Source of the DNA: Pelotomaculum thermopropionicum SI
Lineage (GTDB): Bacteria; Bacillota; Desulfotomaculia; Desulfotomaculales; Pelotomaculaceae
NCBI GenBank assembly: GCA_000010565.1
Contig: AP009389.1
Location: 2,232,001 to 2,296,000, forward strand
DNA length: 64,000 bases
Reading direction: 5' to 3'
Below are positions 50,801 to 59,000 of this stretch, piece after piece. Made by a program: the position numbers and the translations under genes. Each line of letters opens with the position of its first letter. The stretch's first letter is position 1. The notes under the pieces were generated by a model. It was not told the DNA's origin, ran no database searches, and saw only the letters and a program-made list of their open reading frames with translations.

Positions 50801-51044
50801 AGTCGTCCTGGTAAAGCCAGTCGGCGATGTCCCGTGCCTTCCGGCGTAGTTGTTCATAAGAACCGGCTTTTATGGTAACGGTGACGTCGATCTGCCGCAC
50901 GCCCAATTCCACGCCGAAGTCTATCGCCCCGGCCCTTTTCGGCACTGCCACAGTCTTAGAAGAAACGGGCGGCAGGATACTCTGCCGCACCGCGTTAACA
51001 GTTAAATAAAGGTCGCTGGGTATGCCGTTAAAGGTAAAGCCCAT
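47808..51044 (-). CDS. Distal tail (Dit-like) protein with long repeat insert
   Basis: 1078 residues. The N-terminal 130 residues are Dit-like (VAVPKRAGAIDFGVELGVRQIDVTVTI). Then come two copies of an ADFxAGTLT-type unit (about 245-300) and a carbohydrate-binding-like domain (about 320-430). Three repeats with the pattern VETSLDGTNxT...NGG...GKTLY (about 470-760) and a LamG-like domain (about 800-960) follow, and the Dit C-terminus ends the protein. The family is usually 250-500 residues; the extra domains suggest glycan binding at the tail tip. Confidence 0.8.
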   Translation of the reverse strand: MGFTFNGIPSDLYLTVNAVRQSILPPVSSKTVAVPKRAGAIDFGVELGVRQIDVTVTIKAGSYEQLRRKARDIADWLYQDDLKPLVFDDEPDKAYYARIAGDTEIEEIVFNGQGVLSFLCPDPLATGRLVSQVIATAKPTPTFARASTAYDDDLDAYATGQPRFQTGQHGQAIKMEEGTTNILTTAAAPATETVTGLAVGGSYTLSQYGPSPATVIDHVKDDDFSTGTLTGVYADVTDLKLALTPGFSDTDTTQADFLAGTLTNVQATAAGEVELTKVPSGTTFTRTETTQADFQAGTLTQVVATAGGDLELATETVNQTNTYTTRDDFEDANHEFSYTHVNGGWVRTTSLPWEGQYSFTNYSGTSEVSFTVTVPPGGYNAYVSFSYQVTQNSFYVYLDGSLNLSASASPGWYIHTINLTAGNSYTITLKGNSNYKAYIDYLVFEYKRDETITRYLTSGNRVNSASLASVVTAESSSVSWEETLPSASTTLRVETSLDGTNYTEVTNGGPVPGITAGMDMSGKTLYWKVTLNTTNQSQTPKLNSLTITVNSLDIYNSSGNIVSPAMALGAFTVLGSTISWTENKPAGTGVTVETSFSADGTTWGAWSAVANGGAIPGLSNGTVLGGSAKVKYRVTLTPTADQKTSPKLLDITVTVDKANSGNRTWPIWTLTGIGTCYSSKISWTATVPAGASLTVETSLDGTNWTAATNGGSVSGLTSGVDLSGKTLYVRQTLHTVTGPNPPVLHSLTVKVAARQTAPAALVKPAASKITLTPANVMKWQLEEKIYRTSFTDGTRQPETLTLDMAGGLESAQGTFDVRAYEDGTVNRYAFLWDSYGTDMGSRFLLEKLTDSTYVLYFNNTMAIKTSSIAAVGWHVYSARWNGSSVWLLIDGVVVGSATLASPVDMSKIEKVYIGSRYSNEKHWNNLIDEVRTSTVARPDADLLAQVQAGTPLPVDASTSCKLEFNNDLEVTNAGGTPALTYNGTARTYPVFTVEFKAPCPYIKVMKGTKQVLVTYNFKQGDVLVIDNDRATIKVNGLRAMRYLDVSSDFFMLDKGLNEFTLEPANKADVTVQFNEKWL

Positions 51045-51047
51045 TTT

Positions 51048-53684
51048 TTAAATTACCCCCTTTGCACGTTGTCCCCGCTTCATCAGCCGGTGCAGTTCCC
51101 CGGCGATCCTCTCGATGTCGGCCTCTTCCCGGACAGCCAGCTGGTTCACGGTGATGTTGACCCCGCCGCCCCCGTCGGTGTTTATGGGGATGCCGCCTAA
51201 CTGGCTTGCAATGGCGGCGGCAAAAGGTTTCATCCGGTGGCCTTTAAGCGGCACGGCGGCTTCCAGGCCCCTCTCGCCGATGATGATGTTGGTCGCCTTG
51301 GTGAACAGGCCGCCGTCGGCCATCTTCGGGGGGCTGCCGCCGCCTCCCTTAACGGCATTGGCCGCCTGGCTGGCCCAGCTTTTGGCCTTGTCGTAGGCCG
51401 CTTTCGCCGCGTCCACGGCTTTCCTGGCGGCTTCGACCACGCTGTCCAGCTTGTCTTTCATGTAGTCCACAGCCTGGCCCACCACGTCTTTAGCCTGGTT
51501 TATATAGCCGGTGATGGTCGACTTGACAGCACTCCAGGCACTTTCAGTCACAGAGCGGGCACTGTTCCAGGTATCCGTGATTTTACTCTTGACAGCGTTC
51601 AAAACACCGTCAACGGTCTGCTTGATCTGGTTCAAGAGGCTGGTTATGGTCTGCTTGACGGCGTTCCAGGTCTGCTCGGTGCTCGCCTTAATTTGGTTGT
51701 AGGTGTTTTGCAGGAAAGAACTGATGGAATTCCAGGTCTGCTCGGAGGCGGCCTTAACCTGGTTCCAGGTGCTTTGCAGGAAGGACTTTATGGCGTTCAT
51801 TACGGATTCCGTATTGGACTTGATAGCGTTCCAGGTGTCTTGCAGAAAAGATTTAACGGCGTTCCAGGCGGATTCCGTGTTGGACTTTATAGCGTCCCAG
51901 GTATTTTGGAGGAGAGACTTTATGGTGTTAAGGACGTTTTCAGTGTTCGTCTTAACGGCTTTCCAGGTGTTTTGTAAAAAATTCTTAACGGTGTCCCAGG
52001 CTGTTTCTGTTGCCACTTTGATTGCTTCCCAGGTATTGCTTACGGTCTGGGAAATGGTCTGCCATACTTGGGAGGCGGTAGTGCTTATGGTCGTCCATAC
52101 GCCGTTCAACCATTGTGCCACCTGTTCCCATACCTGGCGGGTGTAGGCCGCGATCTCGTCCCAGTGGCGAATAACCACGCCCACGACAGTCCAGTCCGTA
52201 ATAACGGCCGTAAGGAGGTCTAAGGCAAGTTTTACGATGGCCTTAATACCTTCCCAGGCCGCTTTTGTCCGGGCCTTGATGTCGTCCCAGTTTTTAACGA
52301 AGTAGTTTATGATAGGAAGGTTTCTGACGACCTCGACCATACCGGCAACTGCGTTTTGGAGTACTGCCTTGATGCCTTCCCAGGCTGTGGTCGCCGTGGC
52401 CTTAATCCCGTCCCAGGTTGTTTGGAAAAAGTCCTTGATTCCTCCCCAGGTGGATGCCGCCGCGTTTTTAACGGCGTCCCAGGTGCCGGTCAGGGTGTTT
52501 TTGACGGTGTCCCAGTTTTTTACCACTAACCAGCCGGCGGCCACAAGTGCCCCGATTGCCACTACGGCGATACCTACCGGGCTGCTGAGGAAGGCCAGCA
52601 CGGTGCCCACGCCTTGGATCGCGGTGGTAACGGCGTTGAAAGCACTTACAAGCCCGGTTATGGCTTTGAAAGCCATAAAGCCGGCCAGCACACCGGCCAG
52701 GACCGGCTGGAGGGTGCCCCAGTTGTCCTTAATAAAATTAAAAAGGCCCGTTACGGCCTGCAGTATCGTGTTGATAGTCGCGGCCACGGCAGGCGGGAAG
52801 GCGGCTTCCAAGGCCCCCCGGATACCGTCAGTTTTAAAGCCTTCGTTTAGCTTGCCTACAAATTCGTTCACCACGGGGAGCATGGCTTTTAACTTGTTGA
52901 AAAGGGGTTCCATAGCCTGCCCCAGTACCATGTTCAGGTTGTCTTTCAACGTGGACAGCATACCGGAGAAAGACTTGCTCTGCCGATCCATAGCCCCGGA
53001 GAAGCGTTCGCCCATCCCTTCGATAAGGGCCGGGAGGGCGTCCTTGGCGAAGACTTTACCTTGCTCGGACAGCTTCATCAGCTGTTCCTTGGACATCCCC
53101 ATCTTCTGGGCCATGATGTCCCAGGCCGGGATTCCCCGCTCGGCTAACTGGTTCATTTCTTCGGCGGACACTTTGCCTTTGGTCAGCATTTGGCCCAGGG
53201 CCAGCGTCACGCCCTGGAGGGTTTCCTGGTTCCCGCCGACGGCCGCCACCGCGTCGCCGACGGCCTTCAAGTTGGGCAGGACGGACTCAGCGTTGAAGCC
53301 CATCGCCAGCATCAGCTTGGCCGAGTTCTGCAGGCCGGGGAATTCAAAAGGAGTCTGGGCCGCAAAGGCCTGGAGTTGCTTAACCATCTCCTGGGCCTTG
53401 TCGGCCGAATGGAGCAGGGTTTCAAAGGATATTAAGGACTGCTCCATGTCGGCGTTAAATTCGATGCCCTTCCAGGCCGACAGGCCGCCCAGGGCAGTGG
53501 ACACGGCTCCAATGGCCGGTAACGCCATGCTTTTGAATTTATCGAAAACGCCGCCCAGCCTGCCGCCGGTGGATTCCGCTTGCTTGGCCGTTTCTTCGAT
53601 TTGCCTGGTGCCTTCTTTTAGCTTGCTCGTCAAGTCGGTAATGTCCGCCGTAAACTTGACCAATACACTGGATAATGCCCCCAT
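51048..53684 (-). CDS. Tail tape measure protein
   Basis: 878 residues from ATG 53684 (AGGCGGTG 5 bases upstream). Residues about 75-270 form the tape-measure core (SFETLLHSADKAQEMVKQLQAFAAQTPFEF). Hydrophobic helices lie near 330-400. About 450-750 is a long array of 11- and 22-residue helical repeats with periodic Trp (TWNAIKSNTESAW-type). The total sets tail length, about 130 nm by the usual 1.5 angstrom per residue. The repeats are directly visible in the DNA at about 51.5-52.5 kb. Confidence 0.92.
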   Translation of the reverse strand: MGALSSVLVKFTADITDLTSKLKEGTRQIEETAKQAESTGGRLGGVFDKFKSMALPAIGAVSTALGGLSAWKGIEFNADMEQSLISFETLLHSADKAQEMVKQLQAFAAQTPFEFPGLQNSAKLMLAMGFNAESVLPNLKAVGDAVAAVGGNQETLQGVTLALGQMLTKGKVSAEEMNQLAERGIPAWDIMAQKMGMSKEQLMKLSEQGKVFAKDALPALIEGMGERFSGAMDRQSKSFSGMLSTLKDNLNMVLGQAMEPLFNKLKAMLPVVNEFVGKLNEGFKTDGIRGALEAAFPPAVAATINTILQAVTGLFNFIKDNWGTLQPVLAGVLAGFMAFKAITGLVSAFNAVTTAIQGVGTVLAFLSSPVGIAVVAIGALVAAGWLVVKNWDTVKNTLTGTWDAVKNAAASTWGGIKDFFQTTWDGIKATATTAWEGIKAVLQNAVAGMVEVVRNLPIINYFVKNWDDIKARTKAAWEGIKAIVKLALDLLTAVITDWTVVGVVIRHWDEIAAYTRQVWEQVAQWLNGVWTTISTTASQVWQTISQTVSNTWEAIKVATETAWDTVKNFLQNTWKAVKTNTENVLNTIKSLLQNTWDAIKSNTESAWNAVKSFLQDTWNAIKSNTESVMNAIKSFLQSTWNQVKAASEQTWNSISSFLQNTYNQIKASTEQTWNAVKQTITSLLNQIKQTVDGVLNAVKSKITDTWNSARSVTESAWSAVKSTITGYINQAKDVVGQAVDYMKDKLDSVVEAARKAVDAAKAAYDKAKSWASQAANAVKGGGGSPPKMADGGLFTKATNIIIGERGLEAAVPLKGHRMKPFAAAIASQLGGIPINTDGGGGVNITVNQLAVREEADIERIAGELHRLMKRGQRAKGVI

Positions 53685-53735
53685 CTCCACACCGCCTTTC
53701 TGTAGGGAATAAAAAAAGGCCGCCACCGCTACCCG

Positions 53736-54086
53736 TCACCCAGGGAAGCGATAGCGGCTTTCAGCCTTTTTGTTAAATTTTTTCAGGAGTTCTTGCATAG
53801 CTTTATCCCGTTCCTCTGGGGTTATGGGTTGGCTTTGGGCCTTCTTCCTGCCCAGCAGTTTATCGGGCGTGATCGTTTGCCTGTAGTTCCCGCTTGCGTT
53901 CATAAGGTGGGAGGCCAGCCATGCGGTGCGGTAGTAGTCCGCTTCGTCCCGCCTTTCTTCTTCCCACTTAAACGCGTCCACGAGGTCGCCCAGTTCTGTG
54001 GGGGTCAAGTCCCAGAATTCGGCGGGGCGTAACCTCAACGGGCCAAAGCCCAGCTTTTTAAGCTCGTCCCACCCCAGGGCTAGGAG
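53736..54086 (-). CDS. Tail assembly chaperone, frameshift extension (gpT-like)
   Basis: The 117-codon frame has no own start: it is open upstream to 54086, where A_AAA_AAC lets ribosomes slip -1 from the gpG-like gene. The extension reads LLALGWDELKKLGFGPLRLRPAEFWDLTPTE and ends in a basic helix. The order gpG, gpGT, tape measure matches lambda-like siphoviruses, where the fusion binds the tape measure during tail assembly. ATG-like codon 54038 (TTG) would give only 100 residues. Confidence 0.8.
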   Translation of the reverse strand, partial: LLALGWDELKKLGFGPLRLRPAEFWDLTPTELGDLVDAFKWEEERRDEADYYRTAWLASHLMNASGNYRQTITPDKLLGRKKAQSQPITPEERDKAMQELLKKFNKKAESRYRFPG

Positions 54087-54373
54087 TTTTTTCTTGTCCC
54101 GGCCTCGAACACCTTGGCGATACAGTCTTGCACGTATTCAAAGTTGCCGAAGTCCACCAGTTCACCCACTTCGTCTTCTGTTAATCCTTCGTGGACAAGG
54201 CCGGCCCAAAGCAGGGTGCGGACGGTCTTCATGCCCATAGAAATGTTGCTGAGTTCCGTCAAAGGCACGCCCAGGCGGTCTTCCAGTTCGGCCAGGGAAT
54301 TCAGGGTATAACGCAGTCTATAGGTGTTTTCGCCCAGTTTGATTTCTACTTGTCCACGGTGTTTGTTGGCCAA
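54080..54373 (-). CDS. Tail assembly chaperone (gpG-like)
   Basis: 97 residues. It starts MANKHRGQVEIKLGENTYRLR and has the helical body LNSLAELEDRLGVPLTELSNI common in this family. It ends RKNS at TAG 54082-54080 in the normal frame; a share of ribosomes shifts to the T frame. It lies between the major tail protein and tape measure genes. Confidence 0.85.
   Translation of the reverse strand: MANKHRGQVEIKLGENTYRLRYTLNSLAELEDRLGVPLTELSNISMGMKTVRTLLWAGLVHEGLTEDEVGELVDFGNFEYVQDCIAKVFEAGTRKNS
54086..54092 (-). promoter_or_regulatory. -1 slippery heptamer A_AAA_AAC
   Basis: Minus strand A-AAA-AAC in the correct phase (AGA-AAA-AAC-TCC), six bases before the gpG stop. This is one of the most efficient -1 frameshift sites known in bacteria. 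Confidence 0.85.
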
Positions 54374-54408
54374 TTAATTAACCCTCCAGAATTCAGTTAA
54401 TCATTTGT

Positions 54409-54831
54409 CTATGGGGTAACGGTCAGGGCACCGGTGCCGGTGAGGGTAAGGCTGTAAGTGGCGGCGTCTTCTTGCGGAAATTCAGCGGGGAAGTCGGATA
54501 TAATAATGTCGCCGGTGTACTTCTTACCGCTCGGCATCCGGATTTCAGCCTTGAGGGTCTGCCTGTCGGCCCAGGCGGTTTCCAGGTATTCGAGGGCGGT
54601 GTCGGAAGCAATGATGTAGCCTTCACATTCCAGGCCCCAGGAGTTGATCCCGGCCACGTTGGAAGCCCAGCCGCAGTCGTCTTTACTGTTGGAGGCCACG
54701 ATGTTGGTGGAACGGGTCAGGGTGGCGTTGGACTGGCCGCCCAGGACGGTATATATGGGGTTGTTGCCTGCGTCCGTGCCGGTTTGGACATAAAGCAGGA
54801 CGTCTACGCCGGCGATTTTGGTAGTAGGCAT
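54409..54831 (-). CDS. Major tail protein
   Basis: 140 residues, AAAGGAGG upstream. It is a beta-sandwich protein starting MPTTKIAGVDVLLYVQTG with a GGQSNATLTRSTNIV segment, as in TP901-1-type tail tube proteins. Many copies form the tail tube. The position before the chaperone genes supports this. Confidence 0.85.
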   Translation of the reverse strand: MPTTKIAGVDVLLYVQTGTDAGNNPIYTVLGGQSNATLTRSTNIVASNSKDDCGWASNVAGINSWGLECEGYIIASDTALEYLETAWADRQTLKAEIRMPSGKKYTGDIIISDFPAEFPQEDAATYSLTLTGTGALTVTP

Positions 54832-54880
54832 TTGTCAAAGTCCTCCTTTCAAAAATTAAAATGGCCTTACGGCCCAGGGA

Positions 54881-55222
54881 TTAAAACTTAAATGCGGCTA
54901 CGGTCACGGAAGCGGACGCACTGAAGTTAACGAATACCTTACCGGCGTCAGCCCCGGATTGGTTGAAGAGGGCCTTGTCAAATACGCCGATAATCTTTTC
55001 CGCACCATTTGCTATGGTTACAGAAATATCCCCGGTGCGGCCATGCGAACAGGGCACGCTGACGATGGTCACGGTGATCGGAGAAGCCTCGCCGTTTTTA
55101 ACGTGCAGGACAGTCCTGCCGTCGTTCGTAAAAGACATACCGTTAGCGGAGTCGGCGGCGGTGTAAGTGGGTGCCACACCGGTCTGGTTAACAGGTTGAA
55201 CAGCAATGGCTGTACGGGCCAT
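54881..55222 (-). CDS. Phage structural protein, decoration-like
   Basis: 113 residues. The sequence MARTAIAVQPVNQTGVAPTY followed by NGMSFTNDGRTVLHVKN is a common small beta-rich phage protein near tail or head completion genes. It could decorate the capsid or belong to the tail. Exact role is unknown. Confidence 0.7.
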   Translation of the reverse strand: MARTAIAVQPVNQTGVAPTYTAADSANGMSFTNDGRTVLHVKNGEASPITVTIVSVPCSHGRTGDISVTIANGAEKIIGVFDKALFNQSGADAGKVFVNFSASASVTVAAFKF

Positions 55223-55225
55223 TTA

Positions 55226-55588
55226 CTACACCTCCGTTATGGTCGTAAAGTTTATAGAATAAAGAAAACGCCTGTTTTCGTCCGTGCCGATATACAGCGG
55301 CGTGGACTGGGAAGCGGTGCATAATAAAACGCGGGCTGTGCCCACGTAAAAGTCTCTCTTGCGGTTCATGTAGCCGTAAACTTCCCACGCCTTCGCCTCC
55401 GCGTCGGCCGGGGATTTAGCCCTTAACAGTACCTGAAAGGAAGGGCGGCTTATTTCCCGGTCTTCCGGTCCTCCCCCGGTGAGTTGGACAGTGGCACAGT
55501 CGTCAGCCGCCGTTTCGGGGAAAACGTTGGGGTAAAATTGGTAGTTCACGCCCTGCTTAATTACGTTAATCAGGTCTAAGATTCGCAC
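55226..55588 (-). CDS. Tail terminator/minor capsid-like protein
   Basis: 120 residues with MRILDLINVIKQG at the start and a beta-rich core with SFQVLLRAKSPADAEAKAWEVYGYM, like phage tail terminator proteins that cap the tail and join it to the head. Its place between the gp10-like gene and tail tube genes agrees. Confidence 0.72.
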   Translation of the reverse strand: MRILDLINVIKQGVNYQFYPNVFPETAADDCATVQLTGGGPEDREISRPSFQVLLRAKSPADAEAKAWEVYGYMNRKRDFYVGTARVLLCTASQSTPLYIGTDENRRFLYSINFTTITEV

Positions 55589-55605
55589 CAGTGCTCACCT
55601 CGCCT

Positions 55606-56049
55606 TTAAGTTTTTAGGTGCTTTTGCAGTTCGGCTTCAATATGTTCCTTGTATTTTTCTTTTTCACCTTCCAGGGGCCTTTCAAGGAATTTCCTGCCTA
55701 CAGCGTAATGTTTGCCGCTCATGCCGGAGCCGCCTGGCTTCGCCTGGGAGCCGGGGCCTAAGTTGTAGGTGCCTTCGTGCATCTTTAAAGCGTAATTGAA
55801 GTTCCCGCCGCTGTAGGTTTCCTTTACGGAAAATTCCACGGTGCCGTCTACCTTGTCGCCGCTCGCCGTCACTTCTTTTGCATAGGACTTCTCCAAAATG
55901 CCTTTATCATGCGGGGCGGCTTCCGACGAAGTGCGGGCTAGGTCGTCGATACAGTCCTCAACGGTCCTTTTTAGCGTCGCCTTAACTTCCCGCTCCAGCC
56001 CTTTTAACTTGCCCAAGTCCACCTTGACTTCAGCCTTGAATTTTGCCAC
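55606..56049 (-). CDS. HK97 gp10-like head-tail joining protein
   Basis: 147 residues. It has an N-terminal helix with KLKGLEREVKATLKRTVEDCIDDL, then the conserved EAAPHDKGILEKS and a MHEGTYNLGPGSQA loop. This is the HK97-gp10 family, tail completion or head-tail joining. The C-terminus is a basic helix. Confidence 0.85.
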   Translation of the reverse strand: MAKFKAEVKVDLGKLKGLEREVKATLKRTVEDCIDDLARTSSEAAPHDKGILEKSYAKEVTASGDKVDGTVEFSVKETYSGGNFNYALKMHEGTYNLGPGSQAKPGGSGMSGKHYAVGRKFLERPLEGEKEKYKEHIEAELQKHLKT

Positions 56050-56050
56050 T

Positions 56051-56362
56051 TTAGACCACTACCTTTGTAAACACTGGCTTTCCGGCTAAGTCGCGGATAA
56101 CGGCAATATTTAGCGGGGTCATGTTATGCTTGTTCCCGGCTTCGTCCTTCCACTCCAAAGCGTCCCCGTAATTGACCGCCACAAATCCTTTGAATAAAAT
56201 CTCCGCACTGGACAGGACTTCCCGGCCCTCCTGGGTTTTGACAGCTTTAGATGCCTGGTCGATACGGCATTTCAAAGTCTGGGTCCTGCCGGGGACCGGC
56301 TGGCCCCATTCGTCCAGGCCGCCGGCTTTTGTAAGTTTAACCGTCTGCTTTAAAGGTATCAT
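56051..56362 (-). CDS. Head closure protein (head-tail stopper)
   Basis: 103 residues, beta-rich, starting MIPLKQTVKLTKAGGLDEWG. The LKCRIDQASK and VNYGDALEWKD strands resemble SPP1 gp16/YqbH-like stoppers that plug the portal after packaging. It overlaps the connector gene by 4 bases. Confidence 0.78.
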   Translation of the reverse strand: MIPLKQTVKLTKAGGLDEWGQPVPGRTQTLKCRIDQASKAVKTQEGREVLSSAEILFKGFVAVNYGDALEWKDEAGNKHNMTPLNIAVIRDLAGKPVFTKVVV

Positions 56363-56712
56363 CCAGCACTCCTCCCCACGCGGCGGCCGATTATTAAAGC
56401 GGCCTGGGGAGCCACGGTCGTGTTGATCCGTTCTATTGAGATTTGCATACCGCCGACGGTGACGGAATTGACGCCGAATTCGGATTTGCGGATTGCATCG
56501 TCAGCCCGTAAAAGCCAGAGGGCTTGTTCAAAAACAGCCGCATCCGGCAGGGGCTTGGTAATTTCGTTGTAGTTCTTATAAACCCGGTACAGGATATTTT
56601 TGGCGTTGGTTAAAGCCCGTTGTTTCCTGGCCGCGTCCGCTTCCGTCCATTCCTCGTTATGCAGGACGTTTACCGCAAAATAGGCCTCCGCGTCGCCTAA
56701 TGTTACAGCCAT
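56359..56712 (-). CDS. Head-tail connector protein (gp6/gp15-like)
   Basis: 117 residues from ATG 56712 (AGGTG 6 bases upstream; ATG 56721 lacks a site). It is helical with VTLGDAEAYFAVNVLHNEEW, then ALTNAKNILYRVYKNY and a GVNSVTVGGMQISIE turn. This is the adaptor that sits under the portal. It was presumably next to the capsid gene before the GIY-YIG gene and IS arrived. Confidence 0.82.
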   Translation of the reverse strand: MAVTLGDAEAYFAVNVLHNEEWTEADAARKQRALTNAKNILYRVYKNYNEITKPLPDAAVFEQALWLLRADDAIRKSEFGVNSVTVGGMQISIERINTTVAPQAALIIGRRVGRSAG

Positions 56713-56850
56713 TATTTTCACCTACTTTCCAAACGGGCCGCATAATACTTTAAGTGTTCATCTAAAAAGAAATTTCTTTCTATGTGTTGAAATAATAAGT
56801 TAAATTTATTTTTTGGGGGATAATTTCAATGAAAATCGATTTTCTAATTA

Positions 56851-58475
56851 GGGCTTGCTGAATAGCCATAAATTCCAGTAGTACCAAGGGATTAAGGGCC
56901 TTTTTGTCGAATTATTCTCCAAGGAAAACGAGCTAAATCATGTAAAAAGCTTGCACTTGGAGGCGGAAAAATGTACCGGCGTCCCACTGGTCAGATGGTT
57001 ATTGAAGACTTTCTACTTCCCTTCGAAGGAAAACTTGATGCCAACAACCGCTGGGTGAAACTGGCCAAGATAATACCCTGGGAGCAGATCGAAAATGAAT
57101 ATGCCGATCTTTTCCCGTCCAATACCGGTACAGTGGCAAAGCCCTTGCGTATGGCCCTGGGCGCCTTGATTATAAAAGAACGATGCGGTTTCACCGACAG
57201 GGAGACGGTGGAGCAGATCACCGAAAACCCCTATCTCCAGTATTTCATCGGGCTGGAGAAATACCAGATAGAACCGCCCTTCGATCCATCGTTAATGGTC
57301 CATTTCCGGAAACGGTTGGATCAAAAGATCATAAAGAAAATTAACGAGTTGATCTGCCAGAGCGAAAAACACAAGGAACAAAAAGACAAAGACCCAAAAG
57401 ACAAAGACCCGGGCAATCCATCAGGCTCCGGTAATTTTGAAGTATGGAAGCCGGAAGTGAACAAGGGCAAGCTGCTGCTTGACGCTACCTGCGCCCCGGC
57501 AGACATCCGGTATCCCACTGACCTCTCCCTTCTCAATGAGGCCAGGGAAAAATGGAAAAGATGATCGACACCCTGTACAATCAGGAACTCGGACTGGCCA
57601 GGAAACCCCGTACCTACCGCAAGCGGGCGAGAAAAGACTACCTGAAGTTCGCCAGGCAGAGAAAACCGCATGTGAAGGCTATTCGTAAGGCTATCGGTAA
57701 ACAACTGGGGTACCTTCGCAGAAACCTGGGCACAATCGATTTTCTTCTAAAGTGTGATGGCCATGGCAATTTGAGCGCCCGGCAGTCTAGAGAACTGGAA
57801 ACCATTCGTATTCTCTACGCCCAGCAGCGGGAGATGTACCAGACAAGGACACACCGTATCGATGATCGCATAGTCAGCATCTCTCAGCCCCACGTGCGTC
57901 CCATAGTAAGGGGCAAGGCCAGGGCGGAGACCGAGTTTGGGGCTAAAGTAGCCATTAGCATGGTTGATGGATACGCCTTCATCGATCACCTCAGCTGGGA
58001 TTCCTTCAACGAAAGTCTTGGCTTAAAACAGGCGGTCGAAGACTACAAGAAACGGTACGGTCACTATCCGGAAGCAGTCCTGGCCGACCAGTTATATCGT
58101 ACCAGAGAAAACCTCTCTTTCTGCAGAAAACATGGCATCAGGCTGAGCGGGCCGCCGCTGGGCCGTCCGCCACTTGATAGCAGACGGGAGAAGCAATTCG
58201 CACACCAGGACATGAGGGAACGCAACGCTGTTGAAGGCGGCTTTGGCGTATGCAAGCGCAGATACGGCTTGGCCAGGATCATGGCACGCCTCAAAGAGAC
58301 AGCAGAGAGCGTCATTGCGCTGCAGTTCCTGGTAATGAACTTGGAACACCGGCTCCGGCTTCTTTTTTGCCATTTTATATGCGCCATCTTGAAGACTTAT
58401 AAGGACCAAAATTACACTGTGTATGCGGTTATCTAAGAGCAGTTTGTGAAATTGGAAAACTTGTTCAGCAAGCCC
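56851..58475 (+). mobile_element. IS copy 2 (same element as copy 1)
   Basis: 1625 bp with ends GGGCTTGCTGAA/TTCAGCAAGCCC and direct repeats TAATTA at 56845-56850 and 58476-58481. Sequence is nearly identical to copy 1, so both insertions are recent. It is not interrupted by the transposon, which lets the transposon site in copy 1 be read exactly. Confidence 0.93.
56971..58436 (+). pseudogene. IS transposase with one-base deletion
   Basis: The same protein as in copy 1, but a run of six A plus C (copy 1) is five A plus T here, at about 57547-57552. The frame breaks after EAREKWKR (197 codons); the rest, 57552-58436, is open from MEKMIDTLYNQ. The result is two pieces unless ribosomal or RNA polymerase slippage at the A run restores the frame. 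Confidence 0.85.
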
Positions 58476-59000
58476 TAATTAGTGTTTTAAAACAATTTAT
58501 CTCGAATAACGGTAATATTATTGGTCATCCAAAATTTGAAATTTTAAGCAGTAGTGACAGTGATAACAATACATATCTTTTTGATGTTAAACAATTTGAG
58601 AAAACTGATTCTTGGCATAGTAATGGTCTTGATAAATATGGAGTTTATTTTATTATTGACGACGATGATAATATCTTATATATTGGGAAAGCTGAAGCTA
58701 GTAGCATTACACAAAGAATCTGGAGTCATATAGGAACTCCAGTTAAACAACCCCAATTAAAGTTCCCCAATAATAGATTTAATGAGGTTGCCGAAATAGA
58801 CGATAATGTAAAGAACTTAATTGAAAATGGTAATTTTAAAGTTGCTGGAATAACGGTTGAACCCAGAGAATTTTGCTCGTTAATAGAAACCTTTGCTCTG
58901 ACATATGTTTGGCATACCGAAAAAAAGTTACCCTTATTAAATAAAAAGATAGGATAATGAAGCGTGACAAGTGATAACCCGCCACGCCTCTTAATTAAGA

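Larger units (their letters stand above)
56829..58957 (+). pseudogene. GIY-YIG nuclease gene split by IS copy 2
   Basis: The parts 56829-56850 and 58482-58957 join in frame over one copy of TAATTA to give 165 codons, starting MKIDFLISVLKQF. The centre has YGVYFIIDDDDNILYIGKAE followed by ITQRIWSHIG, the GIY, YIG and Arg-helix motifs of GIY-YIG endonucleases. A Glu near LIETFAL could be the metal ligand. It is plus strand and AT-rich between minus-strand capsid and connector genes, as expected of a free-standing homing endonuclease. The IS lies after codon 7, so it is now silent. Confidence 0.85.

Noticed and set aside
49881-50801. A 306-residue plus-strand frame
   Set aside because: It is opposite to the Dit-like gene, has no ribosome site, and its composition (Gly, Arg, Val) is what antisense GC-rich DNA gives.
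51500-52130. Possible CRISPR or tandem repeat
   Set aside because: Units of about 33 or 66 bases are in-frame helical repeats of the tape measure protein.
52309-53712. A 467-residue plus-strand frame
   Set aside because: It is the shadow of the tape measure repeats on the other strand; no domain or start site.
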